From Belliella alkalica (GTDB lineage Bacteria > Bacteroidota > Bacteroidia > Cytophagales > Cyclobacteriaceae), in assembly GCF_022549785.1 (NCBI RefSeq), contig NZ_JAKZGO010000002.1:62001-126000 (forward strand): a stretch of 64,000 nucleotides of DNA, given 5' to 3'. The position numbers were made by a program, and so were the translations under genes. Shown here one piece after another: positions 31,620-40,857 of the stretch (the first letter of the stretch is position 1; each line of letters opens with the position of its first letter). The notes under the pieces are model-generated. The model made no database searches and was not told where the DNA came from. It saw only the letters and a list, made by a program, of their open reading frames with translations.

Positions 31620-34600
31620 TCAATTATTCTTAAACGATTTGTCAGGATAAGCTGGTGGGCTTGGGACTGGTCTTGGGTCTTTTTTGATGAGATCTTTTAG
31701 GTGTTCGATTGCTGCTTCCAGCTGGGCATCTTTTCCTTCAAATGATGCTTTTGGCATATTGATCACCTCGATGTCAGGGATGAAGCCTTCACCTTCGATC
31801 AGCCATTCTCCTTCTTCTCCATATACACCCATCATTGGTGCTCTTGCTACTCCATTGTCTGTCAAGGTATTTGAGCCGGATAGCCAAACTTCCCCGCCCC
31901 AGGTTCTAGCGCCTATAGATTGGCCTAGTTTGAGTCTTTTGAAGCCTTCGGCAAATGCTTCTCCATCCGAAGCGGTGAATTCATCCACCAATAATACAAG
32001 GTGTCCACGGAATGCATATTGCATGTTCCAGTATGGCTCGCCTTCTCTGTTTTTCCAATAGAAAAAGGCTTCACGCATCAACTTCTCCAAGATGAAACTG
32101 TCAATATTTCCTCCTCTATTATTTCTTACGTCAATGATCAATCCTGATTTCTTAAATTGTGGATAGAAATCCCTGTACCACTGACTGATATCGCTAGCAG
32201 TCATTGCCCTTAGGTGAACATAACCAATATCTCCATCAGAAGCCTTGTCTGCCTCCAATCGCCTAGTATATTCCCAATCATTGTATCTCAAATTGGACTC
32301 TGCGTAGGAACTCATTGGAATAATTATTCGATCATCAAGGCTCGAGCCATTCTCAGACACAAGGGAAAGGCGTACTTGCTTTCCAGCTTTGTCACGAAGG
32401 AAATAATTGATGTCGGTAGCAGAAATTACAGCCTCACCATCTACATGGGTGATAATATCACCTTTGTTGATCATGATATCAGGGTGGGAGAGTGGTGACA
32501 TTTCAGTAGGATAGTCTGGATCACTTTGGTAGATATAGTCTATCTGGAATCCTTTTCGGCTTTCATTTTTTGACAGTCTCGCTCCCAAAAGACCAAGATT
32601 GATCTGGTCATCTCCTCTTCTCAAATCACCACCACCTACACTTGTGTGCAATACACTCAACTCACCGATCAATTCTCCCAACACATCTGAAAGTTCAGCC
32701 CTTGTGGTTACTCTTTCTGCCAAAGGAAGGTATTTGGTGTACATTTTATCCCAATCCACTCCATGCATATTTGGGTCATAGTAGTAATCTCGCTCCATTC
32801 TCCAAGCATCTGTGTAAAGCTGTTTCCAGTCTTCTTTTGGATCTATGGAAAAATTCCATTTGCTCAAATCCAATTTCATCTCATTCAAATTACTGATAGG
32901 GGAAGTTTTGACTTCTACGATGTGGTGACTGCTTCCCACTGTAACCAACATGTATTTGTTGTTTTCCGAAGTGACAAATCTCCTTACATTTTCTATAAAT
33001 GTTTTCTGTTCAGCTTTGGAATCAATTGGTGTCATCGTGATGGCATTTTTCCCATCTCCAGTGGCATCATTTAAATAGTAAAGCGCTTTATCCGTCACCA
33101 CCAAACTTCTATAGTTTCCGGCAGGAACTGGTACTTCTCTTAAGCGCTGCATCAATCCTTCTTCCTCAATAGTGACTTTTACTTCACCTTCTGCCTTTTT
33201 ATCATCTTTCTTCTCCTCCTTTTTCAATTCATGATTGTAGTGAAATGGAGAAACAACCCCCTTCTTTAAGGAAATATGGTAGATTTTCATCTGCTTTTCC
33301 CAATATGGTTCGGGCTGACGGGTTCCCCATGGCGAACTTACACGGGTCTGAAAGTTTCTGTCAGAAAGGTAATAGATCCAATTCCCATCAGGACTCCATT
33401 GTGGATTGACACTGTTGGCCCAATCAGATGTAATGGCGATGTGTTTTTTTGTGTTGATTTGAAAAGCAAAAATTTGATTGAAAGTATTGGAAGCGGATTG
33501 TGAAAAAGCGATCCATTGACTGTCTGGTGACCAAGCGATCCCGCTGACGCCTTCTCGATTGGTGGAGGCTTTGGTGCTGCTTCCAGATGCGATATCGAAT
33601 ACCCACAAATCTCTATTAAGATCTGTAAATGCTAATTTTTTACCATCTGGAGAAGGAGTCAAATTAAACCTCAATGTAGTCCCATCTTTGGAAATTTGTT
33701 TGCCATCGCTCAGACCTTTTGGATCGTATTGATGGATCTCAAATTCCCCAGATTCATCCGAAAAGACATATACATTTTTTCCATCTGGAGAAAATACAAT
33801 ATCCCTGAATCGCACGCCATCTTTTCTGTCAAGCCTCACTGTCCGACCTTCTTTCGCTGGGATGACAAAACTTCTTCCCCTCGCTGTAAAAGCTACTTCT
33901 TTGCCATCATTGCTGACAGAAATCCCCGTGATATAGCTCTCGGGATTTTTGATCCATTTCTCACGCATGTGATCAAAATCAGAATTGAGCTTTATATCCA
34001 ATTTTTTATCAGAGCCATCTTTGATGTTGAATGTATGTAAATCTGCGCCAACTCTATAAGCGATCAGACCACCATGGTAAGATGCTTCCCTTACATCGTA
34101 GGTTTCTTGTTTGGTATGCTGCTTGAGGTCTTCGCCATTTTCATTCATTGACCAGACATTGACTATGCCGTCACGGGAGGAAAGAAAGTAAACACGTCCC
34201 TGATGATAGGTAGGATGATGGTCTTCACCCTTGTAGTTTTTGGTGAGTTTCACTGCTTCCTGAGCACCATCTGTGTATTTCCAAACTTGTCGGGCAGTAC
34301 CACCTTCATATCTTTTGGTCACGTTGTTGTGAAATGTCGGTCTGACGAAAAAATATGAATTACCATCTTCAGAAAAACTGCCTTCGGCAGCCATCTCAAG
34401 AGGAAGGATGTTTTTTTGGCCAGACTTGATGTCAATGGTGACAGTTTGTAGTCTTGGTAGGGTAGAATATTGGTTGGTGACATAAGCCAATTCTGTAGGA
34501 GACTTCCAGGCTGTTGGCACAGAAGCAGCTGATTCGAAAGTCAACCTTTTTGGTATTCCGCCCGAGATAGGCATGATGTAAACTTCTGTGGGGCCTTCAT

Positions 34601-34850
34601 AGGAAGCTGCATAAGCAACCCATTTTCCGTCAGGGGAAATTTTCGGAGTTCTTTCATCACCGGCATGTGTGGTCAATCTGCTTGCCTCACCACCTGATCG
34701 GGATACTTTCCAAAGATCACCTTCCGAGACAAAGACAATCAGATCATTGTGGATAGCTGGCTCCATGTAATACCCTTGGTTTTCTTGTGCCAAAAGTAAG
34801 TTGCTTGCCGTCAAAAATATGACAGCGATCAGTATATGTTTTAGTTTCAT
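31620..34850 (-). CDS. Tricorn-like S41 protease
   Basis: 1076 residues with a signal peptide (MKLKHILIAVIFLTASNLLLAQ), so the mature protein is periplasmic or exported. The N-terminal half is made of beta-propeller PD40/TolB-like repeats (SPDGKWVAYAA, SPDGKNVYVFS, SPDGKKLAFTD, SPDSQWIAFSQ, SPDGNWIYYLS). A helical C1 region with GELSVLHTSVGGGD leads to a PDZ-like domain (about 760-830) and the S41 core with IIDVRNNRGGNIDSF and the nucleophile region FTASDGEAFAEGF. It degrades peptides released by other proteases. Full length for bacterial tricorn homologues. Confidence 0.93.
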   Translation of the reverse strand: MKLKHILIAVIFLTASNLLLAQENQGYYMEPAIHNDLIVFVSEGDLWKVSRSGGEASRLTTHAGDERTPKISPDGKWVAYAASYEGPTEVYIMPISGGIPKRLTFESAASVPTAWKSPTELAYVTNQYSTLPRLQTVTIDIKSGQKNILPLEMAAEGSFSEDGNSYFFVRPTFHNNVTKRYEGGTARQVWKYTDGAQEAVKLTKNYKGEDHHPTYHQGRVYFLSSRDGIVNVWSMNENGEDLKQHTKQETYDVREASYHGGLIAYRVGADLHTFNIKDGSDKKLDIKLNSDFDHMREKWIKNPESYITGISVSNDGKEVAFTARGRSFVIPAKEGRTVRLDRKDGVRFRDIVFSPDGKNVYVFSDESGEFEIHQYDPKGLSDGKQISKDGTTLRFNLTPSPDGKKLAFTDLNRDLWVFDIASGSSTKASTNREGVSGIAWSPDSQWIAFSQSASNTFNQIFAFQINTKKHIAITSDWANSVNPQWSPDGNWIYYLSDRNFQTRVSSPWGTRQPEPYWEKQMKIYHISLKKGVVSPFHYNHELKKEEKKDDKKAEGEVKVTIEEEGLMQRLREVPVPAGNYRSLVVTDKALYYLNDATGDGKNAITMTPIDSKAEQKTFIENVRRFVTSENNKYMLVTVGSSHHIVEVKTSPISNLNEMKLDLSKWNFSIDPKEDWKQLYTDAWRMERDYYYDPNMHGVDWDKMYTKYLPLAERVTTRAELSDVLGELIGELSVLHTSVGGGDLRRGDDQINLGLLGARLSKNESRKGFQIDYIYQSDPDYPTEMSPLSHPDIMINKGDIITHVDGEAVISATDINYFLRDKAGKQVRLSLVSENGSSLDDRIIIPMSSYAESNLRYNDWEYTRRLEADKASDGDIGYVHLRAMTASDISQWYRDFYPQFKKSGLIIDVRNNRGGNIDSFILEKLMREAFFYWKNREGEPYWNMQYAFRGHLVLLVDEFTASDGEAFAEGFKRLKLGQSIGARTWGGEVWLSGSNTLTDNGVARAPMMGVYGEEGEWLIEGEGFIPDIEVINMPKASFEGKDAQLEAAIEHLKDLIKKDPRPVPSPPAYPDKSFKNN

Positions 34851-35315
34851 GTGTTTATAATTTGTTTTTCAGAGGTCACATGGAATCTCGCATGGTTGAT
34901 AATCATCCCAGAATGTGACGTTCTTCGTCATGCTTGATTTCATATATAGAAATTTTGTTAGTGAAATGCTTATTGTGATCGGAAATTGTGATGTCCGATT
35001 TATTTAAGAACACAATGTAAAAAAACTTAGGATAAATTATATATACTTTTCATTGAGTGGTAGAAAAGGGGGAGGGGGGAGATTTTAGATTGAAAGATTG
35101 AAGGATTTTAAAATTGGAAAATTGGGTTTAAAGGTTGGAAGGTTTGAAAGTTGAAAAGTTGGGTTAGCAAGTTGATTGGTCATTTCGACTATAAGGAGAA
35201 ATCTCGAACTGAAATCACAGGACCGAGTCATATTATACACTTCTCCTTCGATGCACCACGGCATATCAAAGATCACTTTAGTCTCAAATCTCACATCTTA
35301 AATCTCAAATCTCCC
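34851..35315. other. Intergenic region at the left edge of the polysaccharide locus
   Basis: 465 bp without a gene. It contains a G-rich run (35066-35080), a pyrimidine-poor strand of TTGAAAG/TTGGAAG words, the left arm of a long inverted repeat (35113-35210), and CTCAAATCTCACATCT words near 35,283. The tricorn-like gene and the permease are transcribed in the same direction, away from each other's repeats. Confidence 0.5.
35113..35210 (+). repeat. Left arm of 25-kb-spaced inverted repeat
   Basis: Bases 35113-35180 are the reverse complement of 60670-60737 with a single mismatch in 68 positions. The adjoining GGAGAAATCTCGAACT (35195-35210) matches the reverse complement of 60582-60597 exactly. 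The two parts are separated by a longer spacer in the right arm. Confidence 0.93.
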
Positions 35316-36146
35316 CTAAGCCACATCAGCAAAGATTCTTTCCATTCTTCGGAAGTAGAACATGCCGAATACAAAAAATACAACAGCTACGATACTACCA
35401 GGCCAAATCCATTCCCAAGGCATGGGTCTATTGAGAAAGGCGGCTCTGAAACCCTCGATCACGCCGACCATGGGATTGAGGATGTAGAATTTTTGATATT
35501 GTTCTGGGACTGCATTGGTGCTATAGACCACAGGAGCAGCGTAAAGGAGGAGTTGAATGACGAAGGTCAGTGCGTGTTTTACATCTCTATACTTCACAGC
35601 CATGGCTGACAAAAACATCCCAATCCCCAAAGAAGTCATCAGTAACTGTATGATCAATACTGGCAAAAACAGCAATCCCCAACCTGGGCTGACTTTGAAA
35701 TAAATCAGCAATCCTATCACCACCACAAAGGCAATCACAAAGTCCAAAAGCTTAGAAAGTATGGATGAAAGTGGCAAAACCATTCTTGGAAAATAGACCT
35801 TGGTGATCATATTGGCATTTTGGATCAGGCTGTTGGCGGACTCTGTCAAGGTACCAGAAAAGTAATTCCAAGGCCATAGCGCCAAATACGAAAACAAGAT
35901 ATAAGGCATGCCATCCGAGTCCACTTTTGCCAAACCGCCAAAAACCACCGTAAACACCAATGTGGTGAACAAAGGCTGGATAATCGCCCAACTAACACCC
36001 AAAATCGATTGAGCATAGCGAGCCTTGATCCCTCTCAAGGTCAGAAAATACAAAAGATCCTTGTATCTCCAGAGTTCCTTGAAATCTATCAGTTGCCAGC
36101 CACTAGTAGCTAGGATGATTTTTGTTTTGTTAGCTTCTGTGTTCAT
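35316..36146 (-). CDS. Polysaccharide ABC exporter permease (Wzm-like)
   Basis: 276 residues, ABC-2 type permease with about six membrane segments (for example 59-80, 90-110, 135-160, 170-195, 198-215, 246-266). The amphipathic N-terminal helix WRYKDLLYFLTLRGIKARYAQSILGVSWAIIQP and the FSYLALWPWNYFSGTL turn are typical of O-antigen/teichoic acid permeases. It would export a lipid-linked polymer with an ATPase partner. The only such ATPase here is at 43,256 on the opposite strand, 7 kb away, whereas the two genes are normally adjacent. Confidence 0.92.
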   Translation of the reverse strand: MNTEANKTKIILATSGWQLIDFKELWRYKDLLYFLTLRGIKARYAQSILGVSWAIIQPLFTTLVFTVVFGGLAKVDSDGMPYILFSYLALWPWNYFSGTLTESANSLIQNANMITKVYFPRMVLPLSSILSKLLDFVIAFVVVIGLLIYFKVSPGWGLLFLPVLIIQLLMTSLGIGMFLSAMAVKYRDVKHALTFVIQLLLYAAPVVYSTNAVPEQYQKFYILNPMVGVIEGFRAAFLNRPMPWEWIWPGSIVAVVFFVFGMFYFRRMERIFADVA

Positions 36147-36712
36147 GCAAGGATTGTATCTAAGGAAATTTTGTCTTCAAAATGAATTATTTTGTATATG
36201 AAATTAAGTGTATTTTTTATTCACATGATCTTCGATTTGCACTACTCAAAATTATTTTTCCAAAGCTATGTATTTGATTTGCAAAATTAAACAAACCGAG
36301 TAAATTTGTTACTCAAGAGTAAGTTTTTTACTCAATCATCCTAATAAGCACTTCCTGTGACTGAAAGGGCGAAGCTGTGGGGAAGGGGAATCGTTAATTG
36401 TGTTATCAGTTGATTAAGTTAATGGTTAATTGGGGGATCAGTAGATTGTCTTTGAAGGTTTAGGGGTTTAAGAGTTTAGAAGTTTAGGGAAAATCTTAGT
36501 TCAACGTTAATGGATTTAACGTTTTAACACTTAACGATTTAACCCTTAAGGCTTAATGCTATATAAACCAAATCCATGTTAACCGTTAAGCATTCATCGC
36601 ATAAGTCTAAATGGTCAACCTCCAGAATAACTACTTAAGAAAAAATGATTCTTTTTGTATAGTCTAATAAACATAAAATTACTATTTTTGTATAGTGGAA
36701 TAAACAAAACTT
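36147..36712. other. Repeat-rich upstream region, no intact gene
   Basis: 566 bp. It contains TTAACGTTAA-type words around 36,500-36,600 (the family amplified at 37,250) and, just before the ATPase remnant, two near-identical copies of TTTTTGTATAGT(C/G)nAATAAACA (36653 and 36686). Each copy includes TnTTTTTG resembling a -7 promoter box. Confidence 0.5.
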
Positions 36713-37209
36713 ATGGAATCTCTTTTTGAACTTTATTTTAAACTTTTGAAAACAACAGATTTGAGTTTTCAAAGGAGTATAATGAAGAAAATTAAGTGGG
36801 ATCAAAGCTTAGTGAAAAAATTGGGATCAATAGGACTACGCTGTTGACTTACTTACACTTTTTGGAAGAATGTGGATTGATCTATGGACTTCATCAAAAC
36901 GCTGAAGGAATTTCCCTTTTGCAAAAACCAGAAAAAATATATTTAAACAATCCGAATCTTGCCTTTGCTTTGGGCTCAAATGTTGATGTAGGCAATGTAA
37001 GAGAGACTTTTTTTCTAAATCAGCTTAGTTCTGAACATCAACTCTCTCTTCCAAAAAACTCCGACTTTCTAATTGATAAAAGCTGGGTGGTGGAAGTTGG
37101 TGGTAAAAACAAAAAAAGCAATCCAAATTGTGATATATATGCAATTGATACTATTGAATACGGACATGATAAAAGAATCCCGCTCTGGCTATTCGGTTTT
37201 CTATATTGA
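36713..37209 (+). pseudogene. AAA ATPase (DUF4143 family), internally deleted and frameshifted
   Basis: The first 31 codons (MESLFELYFKLLKTTDLSFQ..KKIKWDQSL) match the N-terminus of Bacteroidota ATPases of the AAA/DUF4143 family, which normally continue with a Walker A. Here the sequence jumps, with a frame change near 36,796-36,820, into their C-terminal half (SKLSEKIGINRTTLLTYLHFLEECGLI.., ending in IPLWLFGFLY). About 200 residues including the P-loop and the rest of the ATPase core are gone. A GTG at 36796 could still start a 137-residue fragment. These ATPases are mobile, multi-copy genes in the phylum; this is a remnant. Confidence 0.8.
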
Positions 37210-37249
37210 ATTTTATTTAGACTAATTGAATGTTTAGAAGTTTAGAAAT

Positions 37250-37690
37250 AATCCATGTTCAACGTTCAATGTTCAACGTTAATCGTTCAACGTTTTGACG
37301 CTTAACGATTTAACCCTTAACGCTTAACCATTACCCTCCATAAAACAAATCCATGTTCAACGTTAATCGTTCAACGTTTTGACGCTTAACGATTTAACCC
37401 TTAACGCTTAACCATTACCCTCCATAAAACAAATCCATGTTCAACGTTAATCGTTCAACGTTTTAACGCTTAACGATTTAACGCTTAACGCTTAACCATT
37501 ACCCTTCTTAAACCAAATCCATGTTCAACGTTAATCGTTCAACGTTTTAACGCTTAACGATTTAACCCTTAACGCTTAACAATTACCCTCTATAAAACAA
37601 ATCCATGTTCAACGTTAATAGTTCAACGATTTAACGCTTAACGATTTAACCTTTAACGCTTAACCCTTAACCCTTAACATCTACCCCTCT
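37250..37690. repeat. 84-bp tandem repeat array (TTAACG-rich)
   Basis: ATCCATGTTCAACG recurs at 37251, 37349, 37433, 37517 and 37601, i.e. intervals of 98, 84, 84 and 84 bp. Each unit reads CCATGTTCAACGTTAATCG..CGTTTTRACGCTTAACGATTTAACCCTTAACGCTTAACCATTACCC in broken form, rich in self-complementary TTAA and AACGTT words. Sites of the same composition occur at 20,417, 36,500 and 39,840. The array ends 80 bp before the regulator gene. Confidence 0.9.
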
Positions 37691-37769
37691 AATCACCTGG
37701 TCACTTAATAACTAATAACTAATCCCTAACCCCCAATCAACCAATCCCCAATCCCCAATCCCCAATCAA

Positions 37770-38276
37770 TTGCTCTCCTCCATCGTTACTTCCAAAACCC
37801 GAATCAAACTGCTTTTGAAGTTTTTTTCGCACAACAACTCGGGATACTTGCGCTCTTTGGCTAAGGAATTTGACGAGTCAACAAACTCCGTACGGGTAGA
37901 GCTGAACAGGCTGACGGAAGCAGGATTGCTCAACACCGAAGACGAAGGAAAAACCAAAGTCTATCGTGCCAACAAATCACATCCTTTCTTCGACGAAATC
38001 AGCAACATGGTATCCAAATTCCTAGGGCTGGATGAACTCATGGAGAAAATCGTCAGACGCATGGGGGCAGTAGAAAAAGCCTATATCGTAGGTGATTATG
38101 CCCATGGAAAAGACACCGGAGAAATCGAAGTCCTCCTGATCGGCAAAAACCTCGATCTCAAATACCTGGATTTCCTCAAAGACAAAACCTACGAAAAACT
38201 CCAAAGAAAAGTCATCGTCCACCTGCAGGAAGAAGAACAAGAGGAAGTAAAGGGAATCATGATTTTCGGTGGCTAG
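37770..38276 (+). CDS. Winged-helix regulator with degenerate nucleotidyltransferase domain
   Basis: 168 residues from a TTG at 37770. Residues 1-75 form a winged helix of the ArsR/MarR kind (TSKTRIKLLLKFF..YLRSLAKEFDESTNSVRVELNRLTEAGLLNTEDEGKTKVYRAN). Residues 95-168 resemble a minimal nucleotidyltransferase: AYIVGDYAHGKDTGEIEVLLIGKNLD aligns with GSxAxGxxxxxSDIDLLV, but Ser is Asp and both catalytic Asp are Glu. It lies at the head of the plus-strand polysaccharide genes, where Bacteroidota often carry such a protein, so it is probably a regulator of the locus. Whether the second domain is catalytic is unclear. Confidence 0.75.
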   Translation: MLSSIVTSKTRIKLLLKFFSHNNSGYLRSLAKEFDESTNSVRVELNRLTEAGLLNTEDEGKTKVYRANKSHPFFDEISNMVSKFLGLDELMEKIVRRMGAVEKAYIVGDYAHGKDTGEIEVLLIGKNLDLKYLDFLKDKTYEKLQRKVIVHLQEEEQEEVKGIMIFGG

Positions 38277-39037
38277 GATGTAGTCCCACTCCAAAGACGC
38301 AAAGAGGCAGATTGACGCAGAAGGTATTGAGAATCAAAAGAGAAGCGAGAAGCTAGACGTAAGATACAAGAAGTAAGACTGGGGTTACATAAGTGTATCT
38401 ACGACTACATCATCTCAATCCCGAAAGCATTCGGGAGAGAGGTCTCGCCCCTTTTTGAAACGAGATATGGAGAAACGAAGATGCAATCAACCACGAAGTG
38501 GTTAAACCTTAAATAACCCCGGGTCGCAACCCGGGGAATAATGATAATAAATAGAGACCATAACCCCGAAGGGGTTAAACTTTAATATGAATATCCGCTT
38601 TCAAACCAGTACCCATATTTAATTAGGTACAAACTTTGAATTCAGCTGCTGTCGACTGTCGACTGTCATCCGTCGACGATTATCCGCTTGATCCAATTGT
38701 CTTATTTACCTTATGGTGTAATTGCGGATAATCATAAACTTTAAATAGCCCGGTATAAAATGCAAGGAATAAAAATGATGGAGTTGGTCAAAAACCACGA
38801 AGTGCCCGCCCGGCGTGAGATAGTGTTGAATCACTTCAGTTTAAAGAAAAAATAGTCCATAAAAATCAACACAAATCCTTTGGCTAAAGCCGACTCGATA
38901 TATGGTGATTTCATAATGGATGGGCTAAAGCACCATCCCAATTCAAGGAGTCCCGTTTGTTTTGCAAAAAATCCCTGATTCTGAATTGACTCTTACAACT
39001 GATCTAAAATCCCAAATCTAAAATTCTCCTCTCCCCA
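38277..39037. other. Long intergenic region with hairpins and dispersed repeats
   Basis: 761 bp without a convincing gene. It holds a dispersed repeat copy (38341-38466), a hairpin CCCGAAAGCATTCGGG (38430-38445), CCCCGGGTCGCAACCCGGGG (38518-38537), CCCCGAAGGGG (38573-38583) and GTCGACTGTCGACTGTCATCCGTCGAC-like words near 38,651. None is clearly a terminator of the regulator gene. Confidence 0.6.
38341..38466 (+). repeat. Dispersed repeat copy 1 (AGAAGCGAGAAG..GGTCTCG)
   Basis: Shares AGAAGCGAGAAGC.AGACGTAAGA, CTGGGGT.ACATAAGTGTATC, ACGACTAC.TCA.CTC and GAGAGGTCTCG.CCC in order with 39694-39786. Copy 1 has an extra insertion and a small hairpin. Partial relatives lie near 58,990-59,030 and 60,455-60,545. 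Confidence 0.85.
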
Positions 39038-39637
39038 ATGGACTACAAAGAACTTGCAGCTGTATTAATTGGTCTTCAGGATGCTGACTTGGAGCTGAGG
39101 GGGCAGCTTATACAAATTGGAAAACTAGGAGAAGGATACAACGAGGAAATGGCTAGTCTGCATCGCCAAAATGCGGAGATACTAGACGGGATTATTGACA
39201 AGATTGGCTATCCTACTGTAGGAAAAGTAGGGGAAGAGGCCAATAAAGCAGCTTGGCTGGTGATACAACATGCAATCGGCCAACCTCACTTTATGAGAAA
39301 ATGCAGCAAGCTATTGGAAGAAGCATTACATGAAAATCAGGCAGATATTGTCAATTTAGCTTACTTGACAGATAGAATAGCAGTATTCGAGAATAAGCCC
39401 CAACTTTATGGGACACAGTTTGACTGGGACCAAAATGGGCAGTTGAGCCCCAATTACTTTGACGACTTGGGCAAGGTAAACCAAAGGAGAAATTCCTTGG
39501 GGCTGAATTCCCTTGAGGAGCAGACAGAACTCATACGAAACCAGGCAAAGACTGAAAACCAATCACCACCCCAGGATTTTGAACTTAGGAAAATTGAAAT
39601 TGAGAAATGGAAAAAATCCGTGGGATGGGTGGAGTGA
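39038..39637 (+). CDS. DUF6624 domain protein
   Basis: 199 residues, no signal peptide. The DUF6624 signature is seen in IIDKIGYPTVGKVGEEANKAAWLVIQHA (about 51-78) and LAYLTDRIAV..KPQLYGTQFDWD (about 107-130). The function of the family is unknown; members occur in many bacteria, often singly. It interrupts the polysaccharide locus between two direct copies of a dispersed repeat (38,341 and 39,694), so it may have arrived as a separate piece of DNA. Confidence 0.8.
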   Translation: MDYKELAAVLIGLQDADLELRGQLIQIGKLGEGYNEEMASLHRQNAEILDGIIDKIGYPTVGKVGEEANKAAWLVIQHAIGQPHFMRKCSKLLEEALHENQADIVNLAYLTDRIAVFENKPQLYGTQFDWDQNGQLSPNYFDDLGKVNQRRNSLGLNSLEEQTELIRNQAKTENQSPPQDFELRKIEIEKWKKSVGWVE

Positions 39638-40023
39638 GGAGGATCTCGCAGAGGTGTCACGCAGAACTTGTCCTCAAGAATTTCGGGAAGACAAGAAGCG
39701 AGAAGCAAGACGTAAGACTGGGGTGACATAAGTGTATCTACGACTACGTCACCTCGACGGTAGGAGAGGTCTCGTCCCGTCTTAGGACAAGTGAATGGAA
39801 AAATGAAAAGGAATGCGAAATATTACCCCATTAACGTTCACCAACAACGCTTAACAGTTTAACGCTTGACAATTAACCAATACCCCAATCAACTAATCCC
39901 CAAGAAGAGTTTAGAAGTTTAGGAAAAATGGACATAAACACCCCTCTAATCCCTAATAACCTAATCAACCAATAACTAATACAACTAATCACCCAATAAC
40001 TTAATCAACTAACAACCATTATT
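39638..40023. other. Intergenic repeats upstream of the FkbM gene
   Basis: 386 bp without a gene. Apart from the dispersed repeat copy (39694-39786) it holds TTAACG-type words (39,832-39,875) and a low-complexity AACTAATAACTAATC-like tract (39,950-40,015), which recurs at 57,295-57,385 before the polymerase-like gene. Confidence 0.55.
39694..39786 (+). repeat. Dispersed repeat copy 2 (AGAAGCGAGAAG..GGTCTCG)
   Basis: Direct repeat of 38341-38466, 1.35 kb apart, enclosing the DUF6624 gene. Contains AGAAGCGAGAAGCAAGACG, TGACATAAGTGTATCTACG and GGAGAGGTCTCGTCCC. Confidence 0.85.
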
Positions 40024-40833
40024 TTGAATTTAAAGAAGAACATATTTTATTGGATTACTTTACAGAGAAGAAACTGGTTTGGAGGGTTTTTGAAGCAGGT
40101 TTCTAGGACAGTTTTGCATTCTTTGGAGAATAAGAATAATGACAATAATCTTAGTGGTGAATATGCGATTTGGGAAAATTTAAAGGAGCAGCAGATCAAG
40201 GTAATATTTGATGTGGGGGCGAATGTGGGGAATTGGTCAAAAACTGTAAGTGGACTCAAAAGTGATTGTATTATACACGCATTTGAGCCAGTGGAGGAAA
40301 CATATCAAAAGCTTCAGGAAAACACCAAATCAAATAAACTTATCAGAACAAATAATTTGGCGCTTTCAGAAAAAGAAGAAATTATTGAGTTCAACTTCTA
40401 TCCAAAAGGTTCTTATTTCAGTTCGATTTATGATAACCAACTTGGAAAAGATGCCAAAAAAGTAAGCATTAAGTGTATCAAAGGCGATGATTATTGCTTG
40501 GAAAATGGGATTGAAAACATAGATTTTTTGAAGATCGACACTGAAGGTGCTGAGCATAAAGTACTCAAAGGATTCTCTAGAATGCTATCTGAAAAAAGAA
40601 TCAAAATCATACAGTTTGAGTATGGAGATATGTGCATTGATTCAGGGTTTTTACTGAAAGATTACTTTCAGCTACTGGAGGGGTATGGATATAGCATTGG
40701 GAAAATTTACCCTAAATGGGTTGAATTTGGGAAGTACGAGAAAAGTATGGAGAATTTTGTTTTGTCGAATTTCTTGGCGGTAGAAAAATCTAATAGGGGA
40801 TTGATTGAAAGATTAAGAAAAGAGTTTCATTAA
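40024..40833 (+). CDS. FkbM-family methyltransferase
   Basis: 269 residues from a TTG at 40024. Motif I IFDVGANVGNWSKTV (about 60-74), AFEPVEETYQKL (about 86-97) and the family's IDFLKIDTEGAEHKVLKGF (about 161-179) are clear. FkbM enzymes O-methylate sugars or glycolipids. As first gene of the uninterrupted plus-strand run it probably methylates a sugar of the exported polymer, possibly capping the chain. It is followed after 24 bp by the MBOAT gene. Confidence 0.88.
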   Translation: MNLKKNIFYWITLQRRNWFGGFLKQVSRTVLHSLENKNNDNNLSGEYAIWENLKEQQIKVIFDVGANVGNWSKTVSGLKSDCIIHAFEPVEETYQKLQENTKSNKLIRTNNLALSEKEEIIEFNFYPKGSYFSSIYDNQLGKDAKKVSIKCIKGDDYCLENGIENIDFLKIDTEGAEHKVLKGFSRMLSEKRIKIIQFEYGDMCIDSGFLLKDYFQLLEGYGYSIGKIYPKWVEFGKYEKSMENFVLSNFLAVEKSNRGLIERLRKEFH

Positions 40834-40857
40834 AAGATAAGTTTAGGCTTAAAATAA

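Noticed and set aside
37250-37690. CRISPR array or centromere-like parC
   Set aside because: The 84-bp units lack unique spacers, no cas gene is near, and the plasmid-type partition genes expected beside parC are absent.
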